Shown in pieces: positions 55,120-63,276 of a stretch of DNA of 64,000 bases. Origin of the DNA: Ferranicluibacter rubi (GTDB taxonomy: Bacteria; Pseudomonadota; Alphaproteobacteria; Rhizobiales; Rhizobiaceae). Under the pieces are notes generated by a model, which searched no databases, was not told where the DNA came from, and saw only the letters and a list, made by a program, of their open reading frames with translations. Every line of letters starts with the position of its first letter. Position 1 is the first letter of the stretch. The position numbers were made by a program, and so were the translations under genes. Location of the stretch: the NCBI RefSeq assembly GCF_011603255.1, contig NZ_JAANCM010000005.1, positions 186,001 to 250,000 on the forward strand, in the 5' to 3' direction.

Positions 55120-56133
55120 ATGATAAACGAGACTGGATTGCGGCTGGATGAGGTGGTGGATGTGCTGAAGGCGGCGGGGGAGCCGACGCGCCTGCGATTG
55201 CTCGCTCTTCTGGCTGCCGGAGATCTGACGGTGACGGATCTGACCGAGATTCTCGGGCAGTCGCAGCCACGGATTTCCCGTCATCTCAAGCTCCTCACGG
55301 AAGCCGCCCTGATCGACCGCTATCAGGAAGGGGCCTGGGCGTATTTTCGCCTGAGGGGGCAGGGACAGAGTGTCGCGTTGGTCCGGCAGATCCTCGGCGC
55401 GGCGGATGGCGACGATGCCGTTCTCGCCCGCGATAGCGAGCGGCTGACCGCGCTGAAGCAGGCCCGGTCCGATCGTGCGCAGGCCTATTTCAGCCGCAAC
55501 GCTGCGGAGTGGGACGCCATGCGGCGGTTTCATGTGAGCGAAGCGGAGGTCGAGGCAGCGCTGGTTGCCGCCGTCGGGCCGGAGCCGGTCGAGAGCCTGC
55601 TCGATCTCGGGACAGGCACCGGACGTATCCTGCAGCTCTTTCAGGGTCTCTACCAGACCGCCACGGGCGTGGATGCAAGCCGGGACATGCTGGCGGTTGC
55701 ACGCGCCAACCTCGACCGCACCGGGGTCTCCACGGCCTCCGTGCGCCACGGCGATATCTTCAACCTGCCGCTCGATGGCCGTCAGTTCGATCTGGTGACG
55801 ATCCATCAGGTCCTCCATTTTCTCGAAGCGCCGGAAGCGGCGATCGAGGAGGCGGCGCGCCTGCTGGCGCCCGGTGGACGTCTGGCGATCGTCGATCTCG
55901 CGCCGCACGCGCTCGAGCATCTGCGGCAGGACCACGCCCATTTCCGCCTTGGGTTTTCCCACCAGATCATGGGGGAGTGGCTGGAGACATCCGGTCTTGC
56001 CGTCCAGCGCGTCATCGATCTCTCGCCGAAGGCGGCGCAGGATACGCCGCTCACCGTGACCATCTGGATCGCCGGCAAGCCCGCCGATTCCTCTGCCGAC
56101 CAGACCCGACGTCTTGCTTCAGGAGCCCGCTGA
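55120..56133 (+). CDS. ArsR-family regulator fused to SAM-dependent methyltransferase
   Basis: 337 residues. An ArsR winged helix (about 8-95, with GEPTRLRLLALLAAGDLTV and QSQPRISRHLKLLTEAALI) is joined to a class I methyltransferase domain (about 140-320, LLDLGTGTGRIL, GVDASRDML, and LVTIHQVLHFLEAPEAAI). The metal-binding cysteines of arsenic sensors are absent. Its stop abuts the metF start. This fusion next to metF is known in rhizobia; the methyltransferase domain is well placed to sense SAM or SAH and so link methionine-cycle state to metF expression. Confidence 0.93.
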   Translation: MINETGLRLDEVVDVLKAAGEPTRLRLLALLAAGDLTVTDLTEILGQSQPRISRHLKLLTEAALIDRYQEGAWAYFRLRGQGQSVALVRQILGAADGDDAVLARDSERLTALKQARSDRAQAYFSRNAAEWDAMRRFHVSEAEVEAALVAAVGPEPVESLLDLGTGTGRILQLFQGLYQTATGVDASRDMLAVARANLDRTGVSTASVRHGDIFNLPLDGRQFDLVTIHQVLHFLEAPEAAIEEAARLLAPGGRLAIVDLAPHALEHLRQDHAHFRLGFSHQIMGEWLETSGLAVQRVIDLSPKAAQDTPLTVTIWIAGKPADSSADQTRRLASGAR

Positions 56134-57048
56134 ATGTCCACCCGCACGCTTTATCCGGCCGAGCGCGGCGATCTGCGCCTCTCCTTCGAGTATTTTCCGC
56201 CGAAATCCGAGGAAATGGACGCGCAACTGACGCGGACGGCCGCGACCCTGAACGCGTATGCCCCGGAATTCGTCAGCGTCACCTATGGGGCGGGCGGCTC
56301 CACCAAGGCACGCTCGCTCACCACGGTTCGCCGCCTGATCGACGACTGTTCCATTCCGGGCACGGCGGCGCACCTCACCTGCGTCGGTGCGACGCGGGCC
56401 GAAGTCGATGCCGTCGTCGAGGAGTTCGCGGCGGCCGGTGTCCGGCATTTCGTGGCACTGCGCGGCGATCCGCAGGGCGGCATTGGTGCGCAGTACCAGC
56501 CCTTTCCGGATGGCTATGAGAATGCCGCGGCGCTCGTAGCTGCGCTTTCCCGCAGCGGCCGGTTCCAGATTTCGGTTTCCGCCTATCCCGAGAAGCATCC
56601 GGAAAGTTCGGATGTCGATGCCGATATCGATATGCTCAAGCGGAAGGTCGACAATGGCGCGACACGGGCCTTGACCCAGTTCTTCTTCGACAACAATGAC
56701 TTCGAGCGCTATCTGGAGCGTGTTCGCAAGGCCGGCATCTCGATACCCGTCGTTCCCGGCATCCTGCCGATCAATCAGTTCGGGCAGGTTTCGAAGTTTG
56801 CGGGTCTCTGTGGCGCGCGTATTCCCGAAGCCTTGTCGGCCCGGCTTGCTCATCTCGACGAGTCTCCGGAAGAGCGTTTCAAGGAGGCGACGCATATTGC
56901 GGCCGAGCAGATCGTGGATCTCGCGCGCCGCGGTGTTCGGGATTTTCATCTCTACACGATGAACCGCTCGCCGCTGATCACGGCCGTCTGCGATCTTGTG
57001 GGTTTCAAGCGTACGGATGAGGCAGTTGTCGAGGGTGCCGCTGCCTGA
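56134..57048 (+). CDS. metF: 5,10-methylenetetrahydrofolate reductase
   Basis: 304 residues, the TIM-barrel FAD enzyme that makes 5-methyl-THF for methionine synthesis. Motifs include LSFEYFPPKSEEMD with the catalytic Glu, SVTYGAGGSTKARSL, HLTCVGATR, ALRGDPQGG, TQFFFDNNDFERY and VPGILPI. It starts directly after the stop of the ArsR-methyltransferase gene (TGAATG), so translation is coupled. A strong terminator follows. Confidence 0.96.
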   Translation: MSTRTLYPAERGDLRLSFEYFPPKSEEMDAQLTRTAATLNAYAPEFVSVTYGAGGSTKARSLTTVRRLIDDCSIPGTAAHLTCVGATRAEVDAVVEEFAAAGVRHFVALRGDPQGGIGAQYQPFPDGYENAAALVAALSRSGRFQISVSAYPEKHPESSDVDADIDMLKRKVDNGATRALTQFFFDNNDFERYLERVRKAGISIPVVPGILPINQFGQVSKFAGLCGARIPEALSARLAHLDESPEERFKEATHIAAEQIVDLARRGVRDFHLYTMNRSPLITAVCDLVGFKRTDEAVVEGAAA

Positions 57049-57066
57049 AATTGAGCCCGGACGTAC

Positions 57067-57099
57067 AAAAGCCCTCGAAGGTTCATTTCGAGGGCTTTT
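57067..57099. terminator. Intrinsic terminator after metF
   Basis: AAAAGCCCTCGAA and TTCGAGGGCTTTT pair perfectly around GGTTCAT, with a T tract on both strands. Confidence 0.92.
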
Positions 57100-57109
57100 G
57101 CATGCCAGA

Positions 57110-57193
57110 TCAGGGAGACGATATCCTCCCGTCCCACGCTGAGAGTTTCCCGTCGGCCTCCATCCTCAAGGCCACCGGGATTTTCATCTCCTC
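57110..57193 (-). other. Structured region downstream of the microprotein gene
   Basis: On the minus strand, GAGGAG-ATG follows the microprotein stop and opens a 25-codon frame (MKIPVALRMEADGKLSAWDG...). The same stretch folds into two hairpins: CCCG-GT-GGCCT / AGGCC-GA-CGGG (57148-57180) and GGGAG / CTCCC (57113-57130). Either a second short peptide or a structured 3' RNA could be encoded. Confidence 0.35.
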
Positions 57194-57271
57194 CTAGATG
57201 AAGAGCATCATCGCAACGAATGCGAACGAGGCACCTATCATGAGAACATTCACGGACCGTGCGATTCCCAT
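57194..57271 (-). CDS. Single-pass membrane microprotein (25 aa)
   Basis: A 25-residue frame with the strong ribosome site GGAGGG four bases before the ATG. The product, starting MGIARSVNVLMIG and ending FVAMMLFI, has a short basic N-terminus and one hydrophobic helix to the C-terminus, as in known small membrane regulators. No family name is known to me. It is transcribed alone, opposite to metF. Confidence 0.55.
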   Translation of the reverse strand: MGIARSVNVLMIGASFAFVAMMLFI

Positions 57272-57524
57272 TCAACCCTCCAAGCGTTAACGCGTGAAAC
57301 ATAGGTTGAAAATGTCACACCTCCAAGGAAATCTTGTGCTGCACTGCGGTGCCTTGGGAAGCGGAAAGGTGCGCAAAAAGTCTAGGTCCTTGCGTTTGCT
57401 GATCTAATCCGCATTAACGGATTGTTCTCAGCTGTTAACAACTTCCTGCGCCAGGGCGATGATCGTTAACGCCTGCGGCCGAAATGCGACAGATCGGATG
57501 GCGATGTCCCGTGTCGCGTGATGT

Positions 57525-58463
57525 CTATGGCGTCCTGCTGCGGGCCAGCAGGCGCCCATCCAGCACGATCAGGCCGGCTGCAATCAGCGTCATGCCGCCG
57601 ATGTCTGTGGCGTCGAGACGCTCGCCGAGGAACACGAGCCCGAAGAGGAGGGCGCTCGGCGGCACCAGCAGGGTGACGAGCGAGGTATTCGTCGCGCCGG
57701 CCCGCGCCATGATCCGGAAGAACAGGATATAGCCGTAGGCGGTGGAGACGAGCGCCAGCGCGAGGATGGCGAGGATCGTCGTCAGCGGCGGCATCGCCAG
57801 CGTCCAAGGATGATCCGCCAGCAGCGAGACGGGCAGCATGATCAGGCTCGAGGCGGTCAACTGGCCGGCGGCGGTGACCGGAGGCGCGAGCGAACGGAAG
57901 CGGCGGCCATAAATGCCCGCAAGGCCATAGCTGACAGCGGCGCCGAGCGGCAGGAGCAAAGCCCAGAGCGGGATGCCAGCGGAGGTTGCGCCGAGATGGC
58001 CGAGAGCGCTCGGGCCGATGAGGAAGACCGTGCCGGCAAGGCCGAGTGCGGTGCCACCCAGTTTCCGCGGGCTCAGCTTCTCGTCGTCGGTCAGTGCGTG
58101 GGCAATCAGCACGGTCCAGATCGGCGTCGTCGCATTGAGGATGGAGGCGAGGCCGGCACCGATCTGCGTCTGCCCAAGGAAGATTAGGCTGTGCGGGATC
58201 GCATTGTTGATGAGCCCGAGGACGAGGAACGCACGCCACCGTGCGACGAGCTGGGCGTAGATGTCGAACCGGCCGCGAATGAAAAGATGGAGTGCTATCG
58301 CGGCAATGGAGACGCGCAGGAACACCAGCGTGAAGGCGGGAACGTGCTGAACGGCGATGCGGCCGAAGAAGAACGAGGCGCCCCAGATGAGCCCGAGCAG
58401 CGCCAAAAGGCCCCACGTAAGCGGCGTCATCCGCGTTTCCACCGGTGTCATTGCGATCGACAT
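57525..58463 (-). CDS. EamA/DMT-superfamily transporter
   Basis: 312 residues with ten membrane helices in two EamA repeats (about 15-145 and 165-300). Characteristic segments are WGASFFFGRIAVQHVPAFTLVFLRVSIAA in the first and VSTAYGYILFFRIMARAGATNTSLVTLLVPPSALLFG in the second. Members export amino acids or other metabolites; the substrate is unknown. GAGGGA lies six bases before the ATG. Confidence 0.92.
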   Translation of the reverse strand: MSIAMTPVETRMTPLTWGLLALLGLIWGASFFFGRIAVQHVPAFTLVFLRVSIAAIALHLFIRGRFDIYAQLVARWRAFLVLGLINNAIPHSLIFLGQTQIGAGLASILNATTPIWTVLIAHALTDDEKLSPRKLGGTALGLAGTVFLIGPSALGHLGATSAGIPLWALLLPLGAAVSYGLAGIYGRRFRSLAPPVTAAGQLTASSLIMLPVSLLADHPWTLAMPPLTTILAILALALVSTAYGYILFFRIMARAGATNTSLVTLLVPPSALLFGLVFLGERLDATDIGGMTLIAAGLIVLDGRLLARSRTP

Positions 58464-58818
58464 GCTGCGTCCCTCTTCCTAGCCTGAATGTCCGCTCCAA
58501 TATTTGTACGGCGGGACATGATGCTCCGGGCTGTAGCGTTTTGCATGTGCGTCCTCCACCCGTTTCTTGCGGTGCTCGGCAGGAAGGGCAGGAGCATCGG
58601 GCCGCCGATGTCCCGATGGGTTGACCTTGCCGGCTTGATGTCGATCATGACGGCATGTTCGCATCCGTTGCCGTATACCGGTGGCGCGCTGAGTCGATGC
58701 GCATGGACCGAGGGAGACGACGCTGCAGCCATTATCCGCCGCACACACGGCCGCAGAGGCGGCCGGTCATGGACAGGATCTTGTCTCGATCGCGCTGGTC
58801 ATCGCGGTAGCCGCCCTC

Positions 58819-60099
58819 ATGGGTCTGGGCTTTTTGCGACTGCGCCAGCCGCCGCTCGTCGGGTTCATCCTGGCCGGCGTCGCGCTGGGGCCGACAGGTC
58901 TCGGGTTCATCGCCGATAGCGCCAATGTGACGCTGCTGGCGGAGATGGGGGTGATCGTGCTCCTGTTCTTCATCGGCATGGAGCTCTCCATCCGCGCCTT
59001 CATCCTCAGTCTCCGGCAGGCCTTGCTGGTTGCAGGCGGGCAGATCGGTGTTTCCGTCGGGGTGGCCCTGCTGGTCTCGGCGATATCCGGCACGCCGTTT
59101 GCCGAAGGGCTCATTCTCGGTTTCGTGGTTGCGCTTTCGTCCACCGTCGTTGCGATGAAGATGCTCGACGATCGCGGGGAGCTGCGCAGCGAGACCGGCC
59201 GCATCGCCGTCGGCGTGCTGATCGCGCAGGATATTGCCGTCGTGCCAATGCTGATCCTCGTCACCAGCCTCGGCGGTGCGGATAGCGGTGAGATCGGGGT
59301 GCTGCAGATCGCGGTCAAGATGCTGCTTGCGATCGGGCTGCTTGGCGGTTTGCTTTGGTGGCTCGGGCGACGGGGTAAGCTGCGGCTGCCGTTCAGCGCG
59401 GCTATCGAGGACAAGGTGGAGATCCTGGCGTTGGGCGCGCTTGCCGTATGTTTTTCCGCCGCTGCTCTGTCGGGCGTTGCGGGCATGTCGCCGGCCTATG
59501 GCGCCTTTCTCGCCGGTATCGTTATCGGCAATTCGACGCTGCGGTCGCGGGTCATTCCGGTCATTGAGCCGATCCAGAGCGTGCTTCTCGTCGCCTTCTT
59601 CCTGTCGATCGGGCTTCTGATCGACCTGACCTTCATGGCCGAGCATCTGTTTCTGGTGCTCTCGCTGGCCATCGTGGTCATCGCGGCCAAGACGGTGCTG
59701 AACATCGCGCTGTTGCGCCGCACCGGTTCGCCGCCGCAGGTGGCGCTGGTAGCCGGGCTTTCCATGGCGCAGATCGGCGAATTCTCGTTCGTGCTGGCCG
59801 CCGCAGGGCTGTCGGCCGGGGCGCTCGATCTCGATGCCTATCGCATCGCCATCGCCGTTACGGCCCTGTCTCTGCTCGTGTCGCCGCTCTGGGTATCGAT
59901 CATGCATCGGCTGGACGGGCTGGCCGCCGAACACCGCGAGAGCTACCGCCATGCCTTTGCGATCGCCTATGCCCGGGAGCTTGCCGAGGTGTCGCGCGGC
60001 GGGGCGGCGCTGTTGGGGATCGGGCGGGCACTTCGCGTCCGCTATCGCGCGTTGCGGCTTGCCCGGCAGCATCGGCGTGATCGAGCTGACGGGGAGTGA
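58819..60099 (+). CDS. CPA2-family cation:proton antiporter (5' end uncertain)
   Basis: 426 residues from the first ATG. Eleven or more membrane helices; family segments include GVALGPTGLGFI, ALSSTVVAMKML, GVLIAQDIAVVPMLI with the transport-site acids, and YGAFLAGIVIGNS. It resembles the membrane part of KefB/RosB-type antiporters and lacks a TrkA-N domain. The frame stays open upstream to 58693 and reads HTAAEAAGHGQDLVSIALVIAVAA, which looks like the true first helix, yet has no ATG, GTG or TTG. A CTG at 58723 after AGGGAGA, or a frameshift, is possible. Confidence 0.87.
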   Translation: MGLGFLRLRQPPLVGFILAGVALGPTGLGFIADSANVTLLAEMGVIVLLFFIGMELSIRAFILSLRQALLVAGGQIGVSVGVALLVSAISGTPFAEGLILGFVVALSSTVVAMKMLDDRGELRSETGRIAVGVLIAQDIAVVPMLILVTSLGGADSGEIGVLQIAVKMLLAIGLLGGLLWWLGRRGKLRLPFSAAIEDKVEILALGALAVCFSAAALSGVAGMSPAYGAFLAGIVIGNSTLRSRVIPVIEPIQSVLLVAFFLSIGLLIDLTFMAEHLFLVLSLAIVVIAAKTVLNIALLRRTGSPPQVALVAGLSMAQIGEFSFVLAAAGLSAGALDLDAYRIAIAVTALSLLVSPLWVSIMHRLDGLAAEHRESYRHAFAIAYARELAEVSRGGAALLGIGRALRVRYRALRLARQHRRDRADGE

Positions 60100-60109
60100 T
60101 CGCATAACG

Positions 60110-60146
60110 CGAAACGCCGCGGTCGTTTCCAACACGCGGCGTTTCG
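60110..60146. terminator. Bidirectional hairpin between convergent genes
   Basis: CGAAACGCCGCG and CGCGGCGTTTCG pair perfectly across a 13-base loop. It sits between the antiporter and lytic transglycosylase genes. T runs are short. Confidence 0.75.
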
Positions 60147-60167
60147 GAGCCTCAGGATTGCAAGGGC

Positions 60168-61427
60168 TTACGGCAGGGCGTCGAGAACGGCCTGCGTCGC
60201 CCAGCCATCTGCGGGGATGCCGAGGCGCAGCTGTTCGCGCTGCAGCGCGGCGCGGGTGCCGGAGCCGAGAATGCCGTCGATCTTGCCGACGTCATGGCCG
60301 ATGGCGTCGAGCTTGGTCTGCAGCACCTTCATCTGCTCGTCGTTCAGGCCCTGGTCCGGGTTGCGTGCCTCATAGGGCGGCGCGCCGGCGAGGCGGGTGG
60401 CGAAGTAGGCGGCGGAGGTCGTGTAGATGAACGACTGGTTCCATTCGAGATAGATGTTGAAGTTCGGATAGGTCATGAACGCCACGCCCTTGCGGCCCTG
60501 CGGAATGACCACCGAGGCGGCGAGATCGCCGAACTGCGTGTTGCCGTCGCGCGGTTTTATGCCGAGTGCGAACCACTGTCCCGTGGTCATGCCCGGCTGC
60601 AGGCCCGTTTTCTCCCAGGGCAGATTCTCAGGCAGGGTGACTTCCTGGATCCATGGCTGTCCGGCGGTGTAGCCGAGGCTCTTGATGAACTTTGCCGCCG
60701 TCAGGATGGCGTCGGCCGAGCTTTCCTTCAGATTGACGTGGCCGTCGCCATCGCCATCGACGCCCTGCGCGATGATGTCTTCCGGCAGCATCTGGACCTG
60801 GCCGATCTCGCCGGCCCAGGCACCCGTCGTCGTCGCCGGATCGAGGTCGCCATGCTGAACCATCTCGATGGCGGCGATCAGCTGCGGGCGGAACATTTCC
60901 GGTCGGCGGCAGTCATGGGCGAGCGTGACCAGTGCGTTGCGGGTGTTGAAGTTGCCCTGCACGGCGCCGAAGTCGGTTTCCATCGCCCAGAAGGCGGTGA
61001 TGACAGGGGCGGGCACGCCATATTCCTGCTCGGCGCGGGCAAAGACGCTGGCATATTCCTTCATCTTCTTCGCGCCGATATCGAGCCGCGCCTTGCTGAC
61101 GGTGCGGTTGGAGAATTCCGCGAAGGTCTGCTTGAAGACGCCCTGCGCCCGGTCGCGGCCAAGCACTTTCTCATCGATGACGGCGCCGGCCAGCGCGCGA
61201 TCGACCACGTCGGCCGGAATGCCCTTGGCGACGGCTTCCGTCTTCACACCGCTGAGGAAGGCTGCCAGATCGCCGCCGCAGGGTGCTGCTGGTGCCGCAG
61301 CGGCCGGAGCCGCGACCGGCGGTGTCGCGGTCTGTGCCGATGCCGTTCCCGAAACGGCAGCCGACGTCATGAGCGCTAGCAAACTGGCGGTGACGAGGCG
61401 GGACGAGAGCGGGCGTGTGCTAGGCAT
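60168..61427 (-). CDS. Lytic murein transglycosylase, MltB-like, with PG-binding domain
   Basis: 419 residues from the ATG at 61427, which has AAGGA seven bases upstream. A signal peptide (LVTASLLALMTSAAVSGTASAQ) precedes the catalytic domain (about 55-340): ITAFWAMETDFGAVQG supplies the catalytic Glu, and GAWAGEIGQVQMLPEDI and FNIYLEWNQSFIY are typical of the SltB3/MltB group. A peptidoglycan-binding domain (about 355-417, LDAIGHDVGKIDGILGSGTRAAL) ends the protein. There is no lipobox, so it is soluble in the periplasm, cleaving glycan strands to anhydro-muropeptides. Confidence 0.94.
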   Translation of the reverse strand: MPSTRPLSSRLVTASLLALMTSAAVSGTASAQTATPPVAAPAAAAPAAPCGGDLAAFLSGVKTEAVAKGIPADVVDRALAGAVIDEKVLGRDRAQGVFKQTFAEFSNRTVSKARLDIGAKKMKEYASVFARAEQEYGVPAPVITAFWAMETDFGAVQGNFNTRNALVTLAHDCRRPEMFRPQLIAAIEMVQHGDLDPATTTGAWAGEIGQVQMLPEDIIAQGVDGDGDGHVNLKESSADAILTAAKFIKSLGYTAGQPWIQEVTLPENLPWEKTGLQPGMTTGQWFALGIKPRDGNTQFGDLAASVVIPQGRKGVAFMTYPNFNIYLEWNQSFIYTTSAAYFATRLAGAPPYEARNPDQGLNDEQMKVLQTKLDAIGHDVGKIDGILGSGTRAALQREQLRLGIPADGWATQAVLDALP

Positions 61428-61572
61428 AGGTGGGTCCTTCAAGACGGTTCGGGCAAGATGACGGCAAACAGAGGGCCGCCGGTCGCAGGACCGGCGGCGT
61501 CAGGCCGATTTCACACGGCAATAGGGCGGAATGAAGAGCGGCGGCCAACGAAAAGCAGCAGGCGCAGGGCCG

Positions 61573-62373
61573 TCAGTTTCCGGCCACCTGCTTCGGCTCG
61601 GAAACGGCCTTCACCCACTTGCGCCAGTTCTTCTCGGAACCTGCGAAGACGTTGATGTCGGTGTTTCCGGAAATGCCGGGGATCTGGCCGGTGCTGGTGT
61701 ACTGCCAGAAGGCCCAGCGGCGGTCCTTGTAGATTTCGACCGGATGCTTGGCGACGGAGCGCACCCAGAAGTGATGCTCGTTAAACTGCCCGACGAGATT
61801 GTCGCGGTGGAAATCGACGGAGGTATAGATGATCGGGCGCTTGCCGTAATAGGCCTCGAGCCGGTCCATGAAGCGCTTCATCTCGCTCTGGACGGTCAGC
61901 GGCGAGGGGCGGTAGCGGCAGGTCTTGGATTCGCCGTTCCACTCCACGTCCAGCACCGGCGGCAGGTGAACGGCGCTTCTGGGAACGTTGCGGATGAACC
62001 AGTCGGCCTGCTCGTCGGCTGTCGAGCAGAAGTAATAGAAATGATAGGGCGCGTAGGCGATGCCGGCCGCGCGGGCCTTCGGCCAGTATTCCGAGAAACG
62101 CGTATCGACCACGTCCTTGCCCTCGGTCGCCTTGATGAAGGCGAAGGACACGCCGGACTGCTTGACGGCTGCCCAGTCGATATCGCCCTGCCACTTGGAC
62201 ACGTCGATGCCGTGAATGCTGTGGTGCTGGGGCGTGCGATCACCGAAATCCTGCGGGTCCTTATCGTGGAAACGCGGCGGTATGGATGCCGTCTGTACGA
62301 GGTCGTAATCGGTGGACGTGCACGCAGACAGGAGCGTGACAAGCGGCAGAAGAGCGAGGAGCAGCCGGCGCAT
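61573..62373 (-). CDS. GH25 lysozyme-like lipoprotein
   Basis: 266 residues from the ATG at 62373. The N-terminus is a lipoprotein signal with lipobox LSAC. The GH25 barrel has GIDVSKWQGDIDW at its start, FAFIKATEGKDVVD, and LDVEWNGE with the catalytic acids, ending in WAFWQYTSTGQIPGI. It would hydrolyse the beta-1,4 bonds of peptidoglycan from the periplasmic face of a membrane. It is preceded by the lytic transglycosylase gene downstream on the same strand, though 145 bp apart. Confidence 0.93.
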   Translation of the reverse strand: MRRLLLALLPLVTLLSACTSTDYDLVQTASIPPRFHDKDPQDFGDRTPQHHSIHGIDVSKWQGDIDWAAVKQSGVSFAFIKATEGKDVVDTRFSEYWPKARAAGIAYAPYHFYYFCSTADEQADWFIRNVPRSAVHLPPVLDVEWNGESKTCRYRPSPLTVQSEMKRFMDRLEAYYGKRPIIYTSVDFHRDNLVGQFNEHHFWVRSVAKHPVEIYKDRRWAFWQYTSTGQIPGISGNTDINVFAGSEKNWRKWVKAVSEPKQVAGN

Positions 62374-62616
62374 GGAGTTCCCGTTCGTTGATGATGGAAC
62401 GTTGTGCCTCACCCGTGGCTGCCCATTCGTGCTGACCCCCCGGAGACCTTGAACCCCATTTTCATCATATCAACGTAAAAATTGGGTTAGTTTCAAGCCC
62501 TGATCGTAGCATAGCGTTCGTGGCTTGTGTCAGACGGCCCATTCGGACGGCTCGTTCCGGCGAGATTTCCGGCCTTCAGCTGCGTTTTGCACCGGTCCCG
62601 GCGGTTGGGAGAAATG

Positions 62617-63276
62617 TCATGTGCGCCGGCAGGTGATGAGCCAGGCATAGCCCCGGCCGATGGATCGGGTCGCGGTGACCATGCCGCGGGCATGAGCCTT
62701 CGCTGCGACGACCGACATTAGATGCGCCCGAGGCGTGACGTGGAAGCGGGTGAGCCAGGCCGTGAGGATGCGGCGGGCGATCGGCGGCAGGCCTTCCTGC
62801 TGGCCGAAATCCGCGATGTGCAGGGCGCCGCCCGGTGCGAGCGCGTCGAGCGCGGTCTCCACGGCCTTCTCCCAGTCGGGAATCATCGACAGGGCGTAGG
62901 AGATGACGACGTGGTCGAAACCCTCGACACCGAAGGCGCGTGCGTCGAAATCCGTGGCATCGGCCGTCTTCAAGGTCGCGTTTCTGCCGGCGAGCGCCTT
63001 CTCGGCGGATATGAGCATTTCCGTCGAAATATCGAGGCCATAAAGCTTTGCACGGGGGTAGCGTCTGGCAATCAGCGCCAGATTTCGCCCGGTGCCACAC
63101 CCCACTTCCAATACGCTGGCACCGCTTGCCGCGCCCAGCTCTTCTATGAGCGTATCCCGCCCGAAGAGGTAGTATTTGCGCGTGGCATCGTAGATGTGAC
63201 GCTGTGTCCGGTACATCCGGTCCATGCGACCGGCATGGGCGCTGTCGGAAACCATGGCGTCGCGCATGCGGCTCAC
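62617..63276 (-). CDS. btaB: Betaine-lipid N-methyltransferase BtaB
   Basis: 219 residues from a GTG at 63276 that overlaps the btaA stop (GTGA); an ATG at 63267 is an alternative. Class I methyltransferase with SVLEVGCGTGRNLALIA, YGLDISTEML and DHVVISYALSMIPDWEKAVE. Next to btaA this identifies BtaB, which trimethylates diacylglycerylhomoserine with SAM to make the betaine lipid DGTS. Rhizobia replace phospholipids by such lipids when phosphate is scarce. Confidence 0.92.
   Translation of the reverse strand: MSRMRDAMVSDSAHAGRMDRMYRTQRHIYDATRKYYLFGRDTLIEELGAASGASVLEVGCGTGRNLALIARRYPRAKLYGLDISTEMLISAEKALAGRNATLKTADATDFDARAFGVEGFDHVVISYALSMIPDWEKAVETALDALAPGGALHIADFGQQEGLPPIARRILTAWLTRFHVTPRAHLMSVVAAKAHARGMVTATRSIGRGYAWLITCRRT

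Noticed and set aside
58732-60135. 467-codon minus-strand frame opposite the antiporter gene
   Set aside because: Composition is Arg/Asp/Gln-rich low complexity and the membrane protein on the plus strand explains the region.
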